Shown here: positions 15,961 to 24,529 of the stretch, piece by piece
Numbering within the stretch: the first letter of the stretch is position 1
How the letters are laid out: each line of letters opens with the position of its first letter
Origin: Stenotrophomonas acidaminiphila
GTDB lineage: Bacteria > Pseudomonadota > Gammaproteobacteria > Xanthomonadales > Xanthomonadaceae
Length of the DNA stretch: 35,596 nt
Assembly (NCBI RefSeq): GCF_001431595.1
Contig: NZ_LDJO01000003.1
Coordinates: forward strand, 1 to 35,596
Direction of reading: 5' to 3'
Position numbers and translations under genes: made by a program
The notes under the pieces: model-generated
The model's database searches: none
Told to the model about the DNA's origin: nothing
Seen by the model: only the letters and a program-made list of their open reading frames with translations

Positions 15961-16154
15961 ACCACCACTCGCAATCTGTGGTTTTTCTTCTATTCCATAC
16001 GCTTGGAAGGGCAAGGAAGGCGCAGGAAATGCCGTGCTGGGTTTATGCCGCAAGCATCACGCTGCAACGACTACGCCCCGCGGTCTGCAGGGGTAACGGC
16101 GGATGCGGAGCGTCAATGCGTGCTGTAGGGCGGGAGCATGGGATGCGGAATGCA

Positions 16155-16179
16155 CGAAGGGCGCCATTGGCGCCCTTCG
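16155..16179 (-). terminator. Hairpin downstream of the membrane-protein gene at 16277
   Basis: CGAAGGGCGCC, loop ATT, GGCGCCCTTCG: a perfect 11-bp stem, 98 bases past the stop at 16277 on the minus strand. The T-run is weak. It may also insulate the cassette region from chromosomal transcription. Confidence 0.6.
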
Positions 16180-16276
16180 GTCTACTGCATGCCCTTCGAT
16201 GCGGCGCTGCCGGTCTGGAGGAGTCCATATGCGGACGGTGTCTGGCCCAGGCTGCGCCAGGTGGCTCGGCACGTGC

Positions 16277-16684
16277 CTACAACGCCGACATCAGCTGGAT
16301 CATCGGCAGGTAGGCTGAAACGAGAACCAGCGGTACGCCGGCGAACAGGGTGAGCAGTCCGAATACGCCCGCTGCGATCGCGCGGCTGGCCTTGCCCGGC
16401 CAGCACAGCCGGATCAGGAGCGCCAGCGCCGGAGCGAGCCAGATGGCGGGGTAGAAGCGCATGGCCAGCCGGGTCGGCAGCGGCAGATCGGTGCCGCGCA
16501 GGGTGAAGGCGGTGAAGGTGTCGGCGAACTGCGGGTAGAGCACCATGCCGATCACGGTGATGGCCACGGCGGCCAGCACGCTGGCGATCAGGCCGGTGAG
16601 CAGCCACACCGTGTCCCTGGACGGCCCGGGCGCGGGTTGGGCGCGGGGCAGGGCGGGTGGTCCGCTTGCGGGTAAGTCGGTCAT
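16277..16684 (-). CDS. Small multi-pass membrane protein, unknown function
   Basis: A 135-residue protein from the ATG at 16684 (MTDLPASGPPALPRAQP, a Pro/Ala-rich cytoplasmic tail). Membrane segments lie near residues 28-50 (VWLLTGLIASVLAAVAITVIG), 76-95 (FYPAIWLAPALALLIRLCW) and 102-130 (AIAAGVFGLLTLFAGVPLVLV). I do not recognise a family. It lies between the M2 dipeptidase gene and the cassette region, separated from the dipeptidase by a terminator, so it is probably transcribed separately. Confidence 0.7.
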   Translation of the reverse strand: MTDLPASGPPALPRAQPAPGPSRDTVWLLTGLIASVLAAVAITVIGMVLYPQFADTFTAFTLRGTDLPLPTRLAMRFYPAIWLAPALALLIRLCWPGKASRAIAAGVFGLLTLFAGVPLVLVSAYLPMIQLMSAL

Positions 16685-16736
16685 GGGCGTCTGCGGGAGC
16701 GTCGCGTTGGCATGCGCTGCATGCATGGGGATGCGA

Positions 16737-16765
16737 ACGAAGGGCGCCTTGCCGGCGCCCTTCGT
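16737..16765 (-). terminator. Terminator of the M2 dipeptidase gene
   Basis: ACGAAGGGCGCC, loop TTGCC, GGCGCCCTTCGT: a perfect 12-bp stem beginning 26 bases past the stop at 16791, followed on the minus strand by TCGC. Confidence 0.75.
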
Positions 16766-16790
16766 GTTGATGCCTGAACCGGAACCGGGG

Positions 16791-18788
16791 TTACGGCGCG
16801 GCCGGCTTCACCGGCTGCGCGGGACCGGCCTGCCAGCCGCACATCTGGCCTTCGTTCTGCTGCTTGAGCCATTCCTGCAGCGGGGCGAAGTACTCCAGCA
16901 TCGGTGCGGCATCGAGCTTGTCGGTGCCGGTCAGTTCCTTGAGCGTGGCCTGCCACGGCTGGCTGGCGCCCTTGCTGAGCATGGCCCAGTACTTCTGGCC
17001 GGCTTCCTTGTTGCCATAGAAGGTGCACTGGTTGAGCGGGCCGGTGTAACCGGCGGCGTCGCACAGGCCCTTGTAGAACTGGTACTGCAGGATGCGCGCC
17101 AGGAAGTAGCGCAGGTACGGGGTGTTGCCCGGCACGTGGTACTTGGCGCCGGCGTCGAAGAACTCCTCGCCGCGTGCGCCGGCCGGGGCCACGCCCTGGT
17201 ACTGGGCCTTCAGTTCCCACCACTTCTGGTTGTACTGCTCTGGCTTGATCGAGCCGTCGAACACGCCCCAGCGCCAGCGGTCGATCATCAGCCCGAACGG
17301 CAGGAACGACACGCCGCTCAGGGCCATGCGCATCTGCGCGTTGATGGTGGCCTCGCGGCTTTCCTGCGGCTTGTCGACCAGGCCGATGGAGTTCAGGTAC
17401 TGCGGGGTCATCGTCAGCACGATGGTGTCGCCGATGGCCTCGTGGAAGCCGTCGTTGGCGCCGCCCTGGAACAGCGGCGGCAGCGGGTTGTAGGCCAGGT
17501 CGTAATAGATGTGGCCCAGCTCGTGGTAGATGGTGGTGAAGTTCTCTTCGGTGGGCGTGATGCACATCTTGGTGCGCACATCCGCGCCGACGTCCTTGCC
17601 GTCGCCGCCCATGTTCATGTCCCAGGCGCTGGCGTGGCAGACCACGTTGCGGTCCAGCGGCTTGATGAACTGGGTGTTCTGCCAGTAGCTCGGCGGCAGC
17701 TTGGGCATGCCCAAGGACACGTAGAAGTCCTGCGCACGCTCGGTCATCTGCCTGGCGGTGGCCAGTTCGGCCTCGCGCTGGGCCTTGAAGCGGGCGGCGA
17801 CGTCAGCATTGGCGCCGGCCTTGGCCAGGGCCGCGCTCAGGTTGCCCTGGTGCTGCTTCTCGAGCGCGGCGGTGATGTCCAGGCTGCCGGCGCCGGGGTA
17901 GGGCTGCAGCTGGTCCCACAGGTTGCTCCAGTCCTGCTGCCACATGTTGCCGGTCAGGTGCGCGGCGATCAGGCCGCCGCCGACTTCGGCCTTGTCCTTG
18001 CCGTATTCCTTGTCCAGCTTGGCGCGGGTGTAGCAGTGCAGCTGTTCGTACAGCGGCTTGACCTGCTCCCACAGGCGGTCGGTTTCCGGGCCGACCCGTT
18101 CGGCCGGCATGTCGTAGCCGCTGCGCCACATCTGCCCGGCATCGGCGTAGCCCAGCTCGCGCGCGCCTTCGTTGACCAGCTCGACGAAGCGCTGGTACGG
18201 CTTGCGCGAGGCCACGGCGGTGGAGTGCCAGCCCTGCCAGGCGTCGAGCTGCTTGTCGTAGTCGTGCGAGCGCGCCAGTACCTGTTCCAGTTCGCCGAGC
18301 TGGCGGCAGTTCTGCTGGTCGCCTTCACCGGTGCAGTAGGTGCCGGCGCCGTAGTCGCCCTCCAGCTTGGTGGCGATGGCGGCCAGCTCGGCCAGCTTGG
18401 CCGGGTCGCGCGGGGCCGGCATGGCGGTCATCAGCTTGAGCAGGTGCAGGGCACGCCTCGTGTCCTCGCTCATCGGCTGGCCTTCGTACTTGCCGGCCTG
18501 TTCGATCCAGCCATTGAGCGTGGTCAGCCAGCGCTCGTTGGCCTTGGCCGCCACGCGCGCGGAATCGTCGTTGATGTAGGTGGAGGACAGCCACTGCGCC
18601 GAGGTCATTTCCGGGTACATCGCCTTGAACTCGGCGTTGATCCGGGCGACGAACTGGTCGGCGCTCTCGGCCGGTGCGGCCTGTGCCGCCGGCGCGGCGG
18701 TGTCGGTGGCGGCTTCCTTCTTGCAGGCGGCCAGCGACAGCACGCTGGCGCTCACGGCAAGGGCCAACAGCAGATGACGTTGTTTCAC
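16791..18788 (-). CDS. M2-family peptidyl-dipeptidase (ACE-like), lipoprotein
   Basis: A 665-residue zinc metallopeptidase of the angiotensin-converting-enzyme family, which removes C-terminal dipeptides. The signal peptide MKQRHLLLALAVSASVLSLAAC ends in a lipobox (LAAC), so the protein is expected as a lipoprotein in the periplasm or outer membrane. The zinc site is HELGH at residues 422-426, with the third ligand E450 in HEAIGDT, the exact 24-residue spacing of the M2 family. Length is normal for a single-domain bacterial ACE. Similar enzymes are known from Xanthomonas. It has its own terminator. The physiological substrate is probably peptides taken up as nutrients, which is inference. Confidence 0.95.
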   Translation of the reverse strand: MKQRHLLLALAVSASVLSLAACKKEAATDTAAPAAQAAPAESADQFVARINAEFKAMYPEMTSAQWLSSTYINDDSARVAAKANERWLTTLNGWIEQAGKYEGQPMSEDTRRALHLLKLMTAMPAPRDPAKLAELAAIATKLEGDYGAGTYCTGEGDQQNCRQLGELEQVLARSHDYDKQLDAWQGWHSTAVASRKPYQRFVELVNEGARELGYADAGQMWRSGYDMPAERVGPETDRLWEQVKPLYEQLHCYTRAKLDKEYGKDKAEVGGGLIAAHLTGNMWQQDWSNLWDQLQPYPGAGSLDITAALEKQHQGNLSAALAKAGANADVAARFKAQREAELATARQMTERAQDFYVSLGMPKLPPSYWQNTQFIKPLDRNVVCHASAWDMNMGGDGKDVGADVRTKMCITPTEENFTTIYHELGHIYYDLAYNPLPPLFQGGANDGFHEAIGDTIVLTMTPQYLNSIGLVDKPQESREATINAQMRMALSGVSFLPFGLMIDRWRWGVFDGSIKPEQYNQKWWELKAQYQGVAPAGARGEEFFDAGAKYHVPGNTPYLRYFLARILQYQFYKGLCDAAGYTGPLNQCTFYGNKEAGQKYWAMLSKGASQPWQATLKELTGTDKLDAAPMLEYFAPLQEWLKQQNEGQMCGWQAGPAQPVKPAAP

Positions 18789-18855
18789 GCGATTCCCCGA
18801 TGGTGTTCGATCGGCGAAGGCTAGAGGGCCGCGGCGGTCGGGGCAAGGGGGTGGG

Positions 18856-19290
18856 TCAGCGCCTGAGCGCCATCAGCAGCACGCCGCCGCCGATCATCGC
18901 CACCCCCAGCCATTCGCGCCAGGCCAGGCGCTCGTGCAGGAAGGCGAAGGCGAACACCGCCACCAGCACCACGCTGAGCTTGTCCACGGGCGCCACCTGC
19001 GAGGCGGGGCCGCGTTGCAGGGCGCGGAAGTAGCACAGCCACGATGCGCCGGTGGCCAGCGCCGAGAGCAGCAGCCACAGCAGGGTCCTGCCCGGCAGCG
19101 CAAGCGGGTTGCTCCACTTGCCGGTGGCTGCCACGAACAGGCCCAGCACGGCGACGATGGCGATGGTACGCAGCAGCATCGCCAGGTCGGCATCGACCTG
19201 CTGCAGGCCGAGCTTGGCGAAGATCGCGGTCAGCGCGGCGAAGGCCGCCGACAGCAGGGCCCAGGGCAGCCATTGCGGAAAGGTGGCCAT
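18856..19290 (-). CDS. Half-size EamA-type transporter protein
   Basis: A 144-residue membrane protein with one EamA unit of about five helices: WALLSAAFAALTAIFAKLGLQ, AMLLRTIAIVAVLGLFVAAT, LLWLLLSALATGASWLCYFRAL, then VAPVDKLSVVLVAVFAFAFL and WLGVAMIGGGVLLMALRR. Full-size EamA exporters carry two such units in about 300 residues, so this one must dimerise. The phrase GxxLYFRAL..GPASxVxPxDKLS is typical of the short form. ATG at 19290 is preferred over a TTG five codons upstream. The substrate is unknown. Confidence 0.87.
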   Translation of the reverse strand: MATFPQWLPWALLSAAFAALTAIFAKLGLQQVDADLAMLLRTIAIVAVLGLFVAATGKWSNPLALPGRTLLWLLLSALATGASWLCYFRALQRGPASQVAPVDKLSVVLVAVFAFAFLHERLAWREWLGVAMIGGGVLLMALRR

Positions 19291-19332
19291 GGCGGGTTCT
19301 CGCAATGCCGGCTGGATGATCCGCGGCGCTTT

Positions 19333-19364
19333 GCCGCGGGAACGACGGGCGTCGCTCCCGCGGC
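19333..19364 (-). terminator. Long hairpin between eptA and the EamA gene
   Basis: GCCGCGGGA-A-CGACG-GG-CGTCG-C-TCCCGCGGC: 14 paired positions with a single A/C mismatch and a two-base loop, 11 bases past the eptA stop. There is no T-run, so it may be a terminator or a REP-like element. Confidence 0.55.
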
Positions 19365-19375
19365 GGGACCGGTTG

Positions 19376-21031
19376 CTAGCCTTCGCACCCGGCGAACACG
19401 TCGCGCTCGCGCTCGTATACCGAGGTGGTGACCTGCATCAGCCCCAGGACCGAGGGGAACAGGTTGTCATGGTCGGCGCGGCGGCGCGCACGTTCGCGCA
19501 CGCACTGCAGGTCCAGTCCGCGGTTGGCCGCGAACTGCGGGGAGAACCACATCACCATCGGCACCCGGGTCTGTTCGTCCGGTGCGATGGCGTACGGCAT
19601 GCCGTGCAGGTACAGGCCCTTTTCGCCCAGCGACTCGCCGTGGTCGGAGAGGTAGATCATGGCGCTGTCGTAGTCGTCCATGCCGCGCAGTGCGGCGATG
19701 GTCTGGGCCAGGAAGTGGTCGGTGTAGCGGATGGCGTTGTCGTAGCTGTTGACGATCTGCCCGCGGCGGCACTTGCCCAGGTCCGGGGTGTCGCAGGTCG
19801 GCACGAACTGGCGGAACTGCGCCGGATAGCGCTGGAAGTAGCTGGGGCCGTGGTTGCCCAGCTGGTGCAGGACGACCACGCGGTCGCCCGGCTTGGCGCG
19901 CACCTGGGCGGCAAGGTCGTCGAGCAGGATCTCGTCCATGCAGCGGCCATCGGCGCACAGGCCGGGCTTGGTGGCGTCGCCCAGGCGCTGGATCTCCAGG
20001 CCCTCGCACACGCCCTTGCAGCCGGACTGGTTGTCGCGCCACAGTGTGGGGATGCCGGCGTGTTCGAGCACGTGCAGCAGCGACTGGTGGGCACGGATCT
20101 TCTTGGCGTCGTAGTCGTGGCGGCCGAACGGCGAGAACATGCACGGCAGCGATACCTCGGTGCTGGTGCCGCAGGCATGCATGTCGGGGAAGTTGATCAC
20201 CCCGACCTTGGCCAGCTCCGGCGTGGTCTGGCGGGCGTAACCGTTCAGGCCCCAGTTCTGCGCGCGCACGGTCTCGCCGACCACCAGCACCAGCAGGCGC
20301 GGCTTGCTGTCGGCCGCGCGCGGCGTGGCCTTGGCATCGGTGCCGAGCGGCAGCTTTGGCTTGTTCTTGATCGGGTTGGAGCTGATCAGGTTCTGCTTCA
20401 GTGCGATCAGGTAGTTGGCCGGCGTGGCCAGGTAACGGACTTCGCGATGGTTGCGCATCAGCGCCGACACGTTCTGGAACGAGGCCAGCGTACCGGCACC
20501 GGACACCACCACCACGCCCACCAGGAACAGCAGCCGCCACAGCAGGGCGCGACCCCAGCTGCGCCGGCGCAGGCGCAGGCGCCACAGCAGCACGCAGGGC
20601 ACCAGCGCGTAGACCAGCAGCGGCAGGAGCAGGGCGGGCGTCATCAGCTCGCTCGATTCCTTGTGGTCGGTGGCCAGCACGTTGCGCAGCATGTCCGCGT
20701 CCAGGTAGACGTTGAAGCTGTTCATGTAGTGCGTGGCGAACGCGGTGGTGACGAACAGGACCGTCAGCAGCACCTTGGCGTTCCAGCGCCACACCAGCAG
20801 GCCGAGCAGCAGTGCATGCGCGCCCATCAGCAGCGCGAACAGCGACAGCGCGAACAGCACGCTGCCGGGGTTGGTGGCCATGGCGTTGCGCCAGAACAGG
20901 CCGTTGCAGACCAGGGCGAAGAACGCGCTGGCCAGCAGGATCAGTGCTTCGGTGGAGATTTCCGGGCGCCAGCGGCGCAGCCGTGCCGATGCGCTGGTCG
21001 ATGCGGGCAGATGCGGGGAAGCGGTGCTCAT
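19376..21031 (-). CDS. eptA: Phosphoethanolamine transferase, EptA type
   Basis: A 551-residue inner-membrane enzyme that transfers phosphoethanolamine from phosphatidylethanolamine to lipid A, lowering surface charge and usually raising polymyxin resistance. Five N-terminal membrane helices (residues about 28-190) precede the periplasmic alkaline-phosphatase-like domain, which starts at LLVLVVGETVRAQNWGLNGY. The nucleophilic threonine is about residue 289 in HACGTSTEVSLPCMFSP, and further zinc ligands lie in the YLSDHGESLGEKGLYLHG region. The ATG at 21031 overlaps the stop of the PAP2 gene (ATGA). It is the second gene of that pair. Colistin relevance is inferred from the family and not shown here. 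Confidence 0.94.
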   Translation of the reverse strand: MSTASPHLPASTSASARLRRWRPEISTEALILLASAFFALVCNGLFWRNAMATNPGSVLFALSLFALLMGAHALLLGLLVWRWNAKVLLTVLFVTTAFATHYMNSFNVYLDADMLRNVLATDHKESSELMTPALLLPLLVYALVPCVLLWRLRLRRRSWGRALLWRLLFLVGVVVVSGAGTLASFQNVSALMRNHREVRYLATPANYLIALKQNLISSNPIKNKPKLPLGTDAKATPRAADSKPRLLVLVVGETVRAQNWGLNGYARQTTPELAKVGVINFPDMHACGTSTEVSLPCMFSPFGRHDYDAKKIRAHQSLLHVLEHAGIPTLWRDNQSGCKGVCEGLEIQRLGDATKPGLCADGRCMDEILLDDLAAQVRAKPGDRVVVLHQLGNHGPSYFQRYPAQFRQFVPTCDTPDLGKCRRGQIVNSYDNAIRYTDHFLAQTIAALRGMDDYDSAMIYLSDHGESLGEKGLYLHGMPYAIAPDEQTRVPMVMWFSPQFAANRGLDLQCVRERARRRADHDNLFPSVLGLMQVTTSVYERERDVFAGCEG

Positions 21032-21795
21032 GCGTGGGGTTCTTCCTTGAGCGTGGAGGCCGTGGCCGGTGGGAACATCAACAGGTAGAGCAGTACCGCC
21101 ACGGTCCAGCTGACCGCCAGCGACCACACATCATGCGAGAGAAAGTGCGCGCCGCGCAGCTGCTGGGAAAAGCCGAACGCCAGCCCGGTGGCCACGGCCG
21201 TGGCCAGTGCCACCCAGCGCCAGCGTGGGCGCACCTGCAGGGCGAAGAAATACAGCGCCACCCAGCCGTAGCCGGCGCTGGCATGGCCGGCGGGGAAGCA
21301 GGCGGCGCGGCCGAGCAGCTCCGGGCGCGCTTCGAACAGGCCGATGAACGGGCGCAACCCGCCGTAGCGCTGCAGGTCCCAGGGGCAGTCCATCTGGGTC
21401 ATGGACTTGAGCAGGGCGACCAGACCGGTGGACAGGCCCACCGCCAGCAGCAGGTACAGCAGCGGCCGGCGCAGCGCCTTCCAGCGGGCGTCCAGGCAGG
21501 CCCGCAGCAGCGCCAGCATCACCAGCACGCCGGCCAGGGTGCTCAGGTTCTTGCCGCCGCGATGGATGACATGGGTGGTCCACCAGGCGTCCTTGAAGGC
21601 CCAACGGCTGCCTTCCCAGCGGTAGATCTGGTCGGCCAGCCACTGGTCGCCGTTGCCGGCCATCAGCACCACGCTGGCGGCCACCGCGAGCAGCAGGGGA
21701 ATCAGCAGGTGGCGGCCGAGGAAGCCGCGCCGGGTGGCTGCGAGCCCGGGGGCGGGCAGGGCGCAAGGAGGCGGCGAGGAGGGAGCGGCAGGCAC
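21028..21795 (-). CDS. PAP2-family membrane phosphatase
   Basis: A 255-residue membrane protein of the PAP2 superfamily, which dephosphorylates lipid phosphates at the periplasmic face. The catalytic segments are present in order: KSMTQMDCPWDL (motif 1), FPAGHASAG (motif 2, with the catalytic histidine, and PAGH in place of the commoner PSGH), and SQQLRGAHFLSHDV (motif 3, R..xxxH...D). Six hydrophobic helices are visible. Directly followed by eptA with a 4-base overlap, it may supply lipid A dephosphorylation before phosphoethanolamine addition (LpxE/F-like) or recycle undecaprenyl pyrophosphate; both are inference. The Ala/Pro-rich N-terminus leaves the start slightly uncertain. Confidence 0.88.
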   Translation of the reverse strand: MPAAPSSPPPCALPAPGLAATRRGFLGRHLLIPLLLAVAASVVLMAGNGDQWLADQIYRWEGSRWAFKDAWWTTHVIHRGGKNLSTLAGVLVMLALLRACLDARWKALRRPLLYLLLAVGLSTGLVALLKSMTQMDCPWDLQRYGGLRPFIGLFEARPELLGRAACFPAGHASAGYGWVALYFFALQVRPRWRWVALATAVATGLAFGFSQQLRGAHFLSHDVWSLAVSWTVAVLLYLLMFPPATASTLKEEPHA

Positions 21796-21870
21796 GGGAG
21801 CTGTACGCCATCGACGATGAATGGCGGCATGGTGGTTGCCGCCATGTCGGAGACTGGTCGGAGGCGCGTT

Positions 21871-21893
21871 GGCGGGGCGTTAACGCCCCCGCC
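21871..21893 (-). terminator. Hairpin after the GT39 gene
   Basis: GGCGGGGCGTT / AACGCCCCCGCC: a nearly perfect stem with one extra C, starting 4 bases past the stop at 21898. It separates the glycosyltransferase gene from the PAP2-eptA pair on the same strand. Confidence 0.55.
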
Positions 21894-21897
21894 GGCT

Positions 21898-23613
21898 TCA
21901 GTCCTCGTTGTCCTCGTCCGGCGTGCCGGCGACCTGGCCGTGGGTGGTGGCCACGCAGGCCGTGTCCAGCGCGGTGCCCGGCAGCAGCTGCCACTGGTTG
22001 CGGTTGGCGCTGCCGATATCGATCACCCGTGCCGGGTCGGCGCAGGGGGTCATCGCCTGCTTGAGGACGAACAGCCAGCGTCGCTCCGGAGCGGCGGCCA
22101 CCCATTGCCCGGCCATCTCCCACTGCTCGGGCCAGGGGCGCTTGAAGCCGAAATCCATCGCCTGCGGGTGGGTCTGCAGCAGGTTCTGCTCGCGCCAGGC
22201 GACCATGCCCAGTTCGCCGTCGCCGATGCGCTGGCGCACCTTGTCCATGACCCCCGAGGCCGAACTGTAGGGGTCCAGCGCCGGCATCAGCCCCAGCCCG
22301 TACATCGCCCACAGCAGCACCGTGGCCAGTACCGCCGCCAGTCCGGCGCGGCGCAGGCGCAGCGCCGCCACCAGCGCCAGCGCGGCGACACCGAAGCCCA
22401 CCAGCCAGGCGCCGACCCGTGGTACCACCGAGGGATCGATCGCGCGCTTGGCCGCGCTGCGCTGTGCCCAGCCGTCGCCGTGCTGCAGTGCGTCGTAGCC
22501 GACCGCCAGCATCGCCACCGCCAGCAGCGCCACGTACAGCAGCAACGCCCAGCGCACGCCGGTGCGCCGCAACAGGCCGGCCAGCAGCGGCGCGGCCGCA
22601 ACCGCCAGCGCCGGCAGCATCGGCAGGATGTAGACCTCGCGCTTGCCGGGGCTGGCGCTGAAGAACAGCAGCACCAGTACGGCCCAGCCCAGCAGCACGA
22701 CGTAGCGCGGGTCGGCCCGGCGCAGGCGCCGCCACCAGGCCGGCACCAGCCACGGCAGCAGCAGGCTGCCCGGCAGCCACAGCGTGGCGATCACCTGCAG
22801 GTAGTACCAGGCCGGCTGGTGGTGGTGCCAGGCATTGGCGTAGCGGGTGCCGGTCTGCTTGAACAGTAGCTCCTGCGCATAGGACTGCAGGCCCGGGTCG
22901 GGGTTGCGCAGCAGGGCGATGCCCAGTGGCGCCAGCCACACGCAGGTGCCGGCGATGAACAGCGGCAGGACCAGCCACCAGCCCCAGCCGCGCCCGGCGC
23001 CGGCCGCACCCGGATGGCGCCAGCGCCAGATGGCCCAGGGCAGCAGCGCCAGCAGCGGCAGGAAGCCCACGCCCTTGGTCACCGTGCCCACCCCGGCGGC
23101 GAAGGCGCCCAGCGCCAGCAGTTTCCAGTTGGGCCCCAGCAGCATGTGCCGCAGCAGCGCCCACAGCGACAGCGTGGTCATGCCCACCAGCACCATGTCG
23201 ATCTGCGCGCGCTTGGCCATCAGCCCGAACTGGATGCATACGAACAGCCCGAGCACCGCGTAGCGCGCCACGCGCCGGTTCCAGAGCCGCCGCGACAAAT
23301 CCCAGGTCAGCCACAGGGTCAGCAGCGCGGCCAGCAGCGACGGCAGCAGGAAGGCGATGTTCCAGTTGCCCAGCACCTTGTAGGTGGCGGCCTGGATCCA
23401 CATGAAGGTTGGCGGCTTCTCGGCGTACAGCTCGCTGCCGCGGTGCGGCAGCAGCCATTGCCCGGTCTCCACCATCTGCCGCGCGGCCAGCACGAAGCGC
23501 GGCTCGTCGGGCGGAGAGGGCTCGCGCATGCCGAGCCCGGCCATAAGGCTGGCCACGACCAGGGCCAGCAACAGCAACCAGGGGGCGGAGGATCGTAGGC
23601 GGGTCGGGCGCAC
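21898..23613 (-). CDS. GT39/ArnT-like membrane glycosyltransferase
   Basis: A 571-residue GT-C glycosyltransferase using an undecaprenyl-phosphate-linked sugar donor. The first periplasmic loop holds the catalytic acidic pair in PSPPDEPRFVLAARQM, and YAEKPPTFMWIQAATYKVLG follows, both typical of ArnT/PMT-like enzymes. At least ten more hydrophobic helices follow, then a small C-terminal periplasmic domain from about residue 465, ending in an acidic tail (TPDEDNED). The GTG at 23613 is the best start, giving a short basic N-terminus before helix 1. Placed beside eptA and a PAP2 phosphatase and divergent from a two-component pair, it probably modifies lipid A or a related glycolipid. The sugar is unknown, and 4-aminoarabinose genes are not in the window. 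Confidence 0.9.
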   Translation of the reverse strand: MRPTRLRSSAPWLLLLALVVASLMAGLGMREPSPPDEPRFVLAARQMVETGQWLLPHRGSELYAEKPPTFMWIQAATYKVLGNWNIAFLLPSLLAALLTLWLTWDLSRRLWNRRVARYAVLGLFVCIQFGLMAKRAQIDMVLVGMTTLSLWALLRHMLLGPNWKLLALGAFAAGVGTVTKGVGFLPLLALLPWAIWRWRHPGAAGAGRGWGWWLVLPLFIAGTCVWLAPLGIALLRNPDPGLQSYAQELLFKQTGTRYANAWHHHQPAWYYLQVIATLWLPGSLLLPWLVPAWWRRLRRADPRYVVLLGWAVLVLLFFSASPGKREVYILPMLPALAVAAAPLLAGLLRRTGVRWALLLYVALLAVAMLAVGYDALQHGDGWAQRSAAKRAIDPSVVPRVGAWLVGFGVAALALVAALRLRRAGLAAVLATVLLWAMYGLGLMPALDPYSSASGVMDKVRQRIGDGELGMVAWREQNLLQTHPQAMDFGFKRPWPEQWEMAGQWVAAAPERRWLFVLKQAMTPCADPARVIDIGSANRNQWQLLPGTALDTACVATTHGQVAGTPDEDNED

Positions 23614-23812
23614 GCTGGGCTCGTCTGGAGAGTGGATGGAGAGGATCGCGCGGCCGGCGTGGGAAGCGCGTCGTAGGGCGCATTGTGACCTGTTTCGACA
23701 TCGCTCCGACCAGCGCTGGGGCTACGATGGGCGGGTACTGCCGTCCCGCCGGCGCCCATCGATGGGTCCGGCGCGTGTCCACCGGCGAAGCGTTCTTCCA
23801 AGGGTTCTGCAC

Positions 23813-24529
23813 ATGCGGCTGCTGGTCATCGAAGACAATCGCAACCTGATCGCCAATCTTTTCGACTATTTCGAGGCGCGTGGGCATGTGCTCGATGTCG
23901 CGCCCGATGGCATCACCGGGCTGCACCTGGCCGCCACCCAGGCCTACGACGCGATCCTGCTGGACTGGATGCTGCCGCGCATGGAGGGGCCGGAAGTGCT
24001 GCGGCGCCTGCGCGAGGAGCACCGTTCCGAGGTGCCGGTGATCATGCTCACCGCGCGCGACGAGCTGCCGGACAAGATCGCCGGCTTCCGCGCCGGCGCC
24101 GACGACTACCTGACCAAGCCCTTCGCTCTGCCCGAACTGGAAGTGCGGCTGGACGCGGTGCTGGCGCGCCTGCGCGGCCGCAACCCGCGCAAGGTGCTGG
24201 AGGTGCACGACCTGCGCCTGGACCTGGCCACGCTGGAAGTGCAGCGCGGCGGCCAGCTGCTGCACCTGTACCCGGCCTGCCGCAAGCTGCTGGAAGTGCT
24301 GATGCGCGCCAGCCCGGCGGCGGTGCCGCGCGACCAGCTGGAGTACGCGTTGTGGGGCGACGAGCCGCCCGACGGCGACATGCTCCGCTCGCATATCTAC
24401 GAACTGCGCCGCAGCGTCGACGGGCCGTTCCAGGACAAGCTGCTGCATACCCTGCCGCGGGTCGGTTACCGCCTGTGCGCGCCGGATGCGTCGCCCCTGG
24501 CCGGTGCACCCGGGAACGGCGAGCGATGA
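23813..24529 (+). CDS. OmpR-type response regulator
   Basis: A 238-residue regulator. The receiver domain (1-120) has the acidic pocket E7/D8, the phosphorylated D51 in ILLDWMLPR, and the conserved lysine in DDYLTKPFALPELEVR. The winged-helix DNA-binding domain spans about 130-225 (CRKLLEVLMRASPAAVPRDQ, DMLRSHIYELRRSVDG, TLPRVGYRL). The ATG at 23813 begins the fold directly. It overlaps the kinase gene by 4 bases (ATGA). The pair is divergent from the GT39 gene and close to eptA. PmrA- or ColR-like control of these envelope enzymes is therefore likely but inferred. Confidence 0.94.
   Translation: MRLLVIEDNRNLIANLFDYFEARGHVLDVAPDGITGLHLAATQAYDAILLDWMLPRMEGPEVLRRLREEHRSEVPVIMLTARDELPDKIAGFRAGADDYLTKPFALPELEVRLDAVLARLRGRNPRKVLEVHDLRLDLATLEVQRGGQLLHLYPACRKLLEVLMRASPAAVPRDQLEYALWGDEPPDGDMLRSHIYELRRSVDGPFQDKLLHTLPRVGYRLCAPDASPLAGAPGNGER

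Noticed and set aside
15901..16053. Longer N-terminus for the cassette protein, starting at 16053
   Set aside because: It would translate through the proposed attC-0 site and has no ribosome site; the GTG at 15900 or an internal ATG fits a cassette gene.
16545..18824. Plus-strand open frame of 759 codons opposite the M2 dipeptidase
   Set aside because: It is an antisense shadow; the dipeptidase has a complete zinc site and signal peptide.
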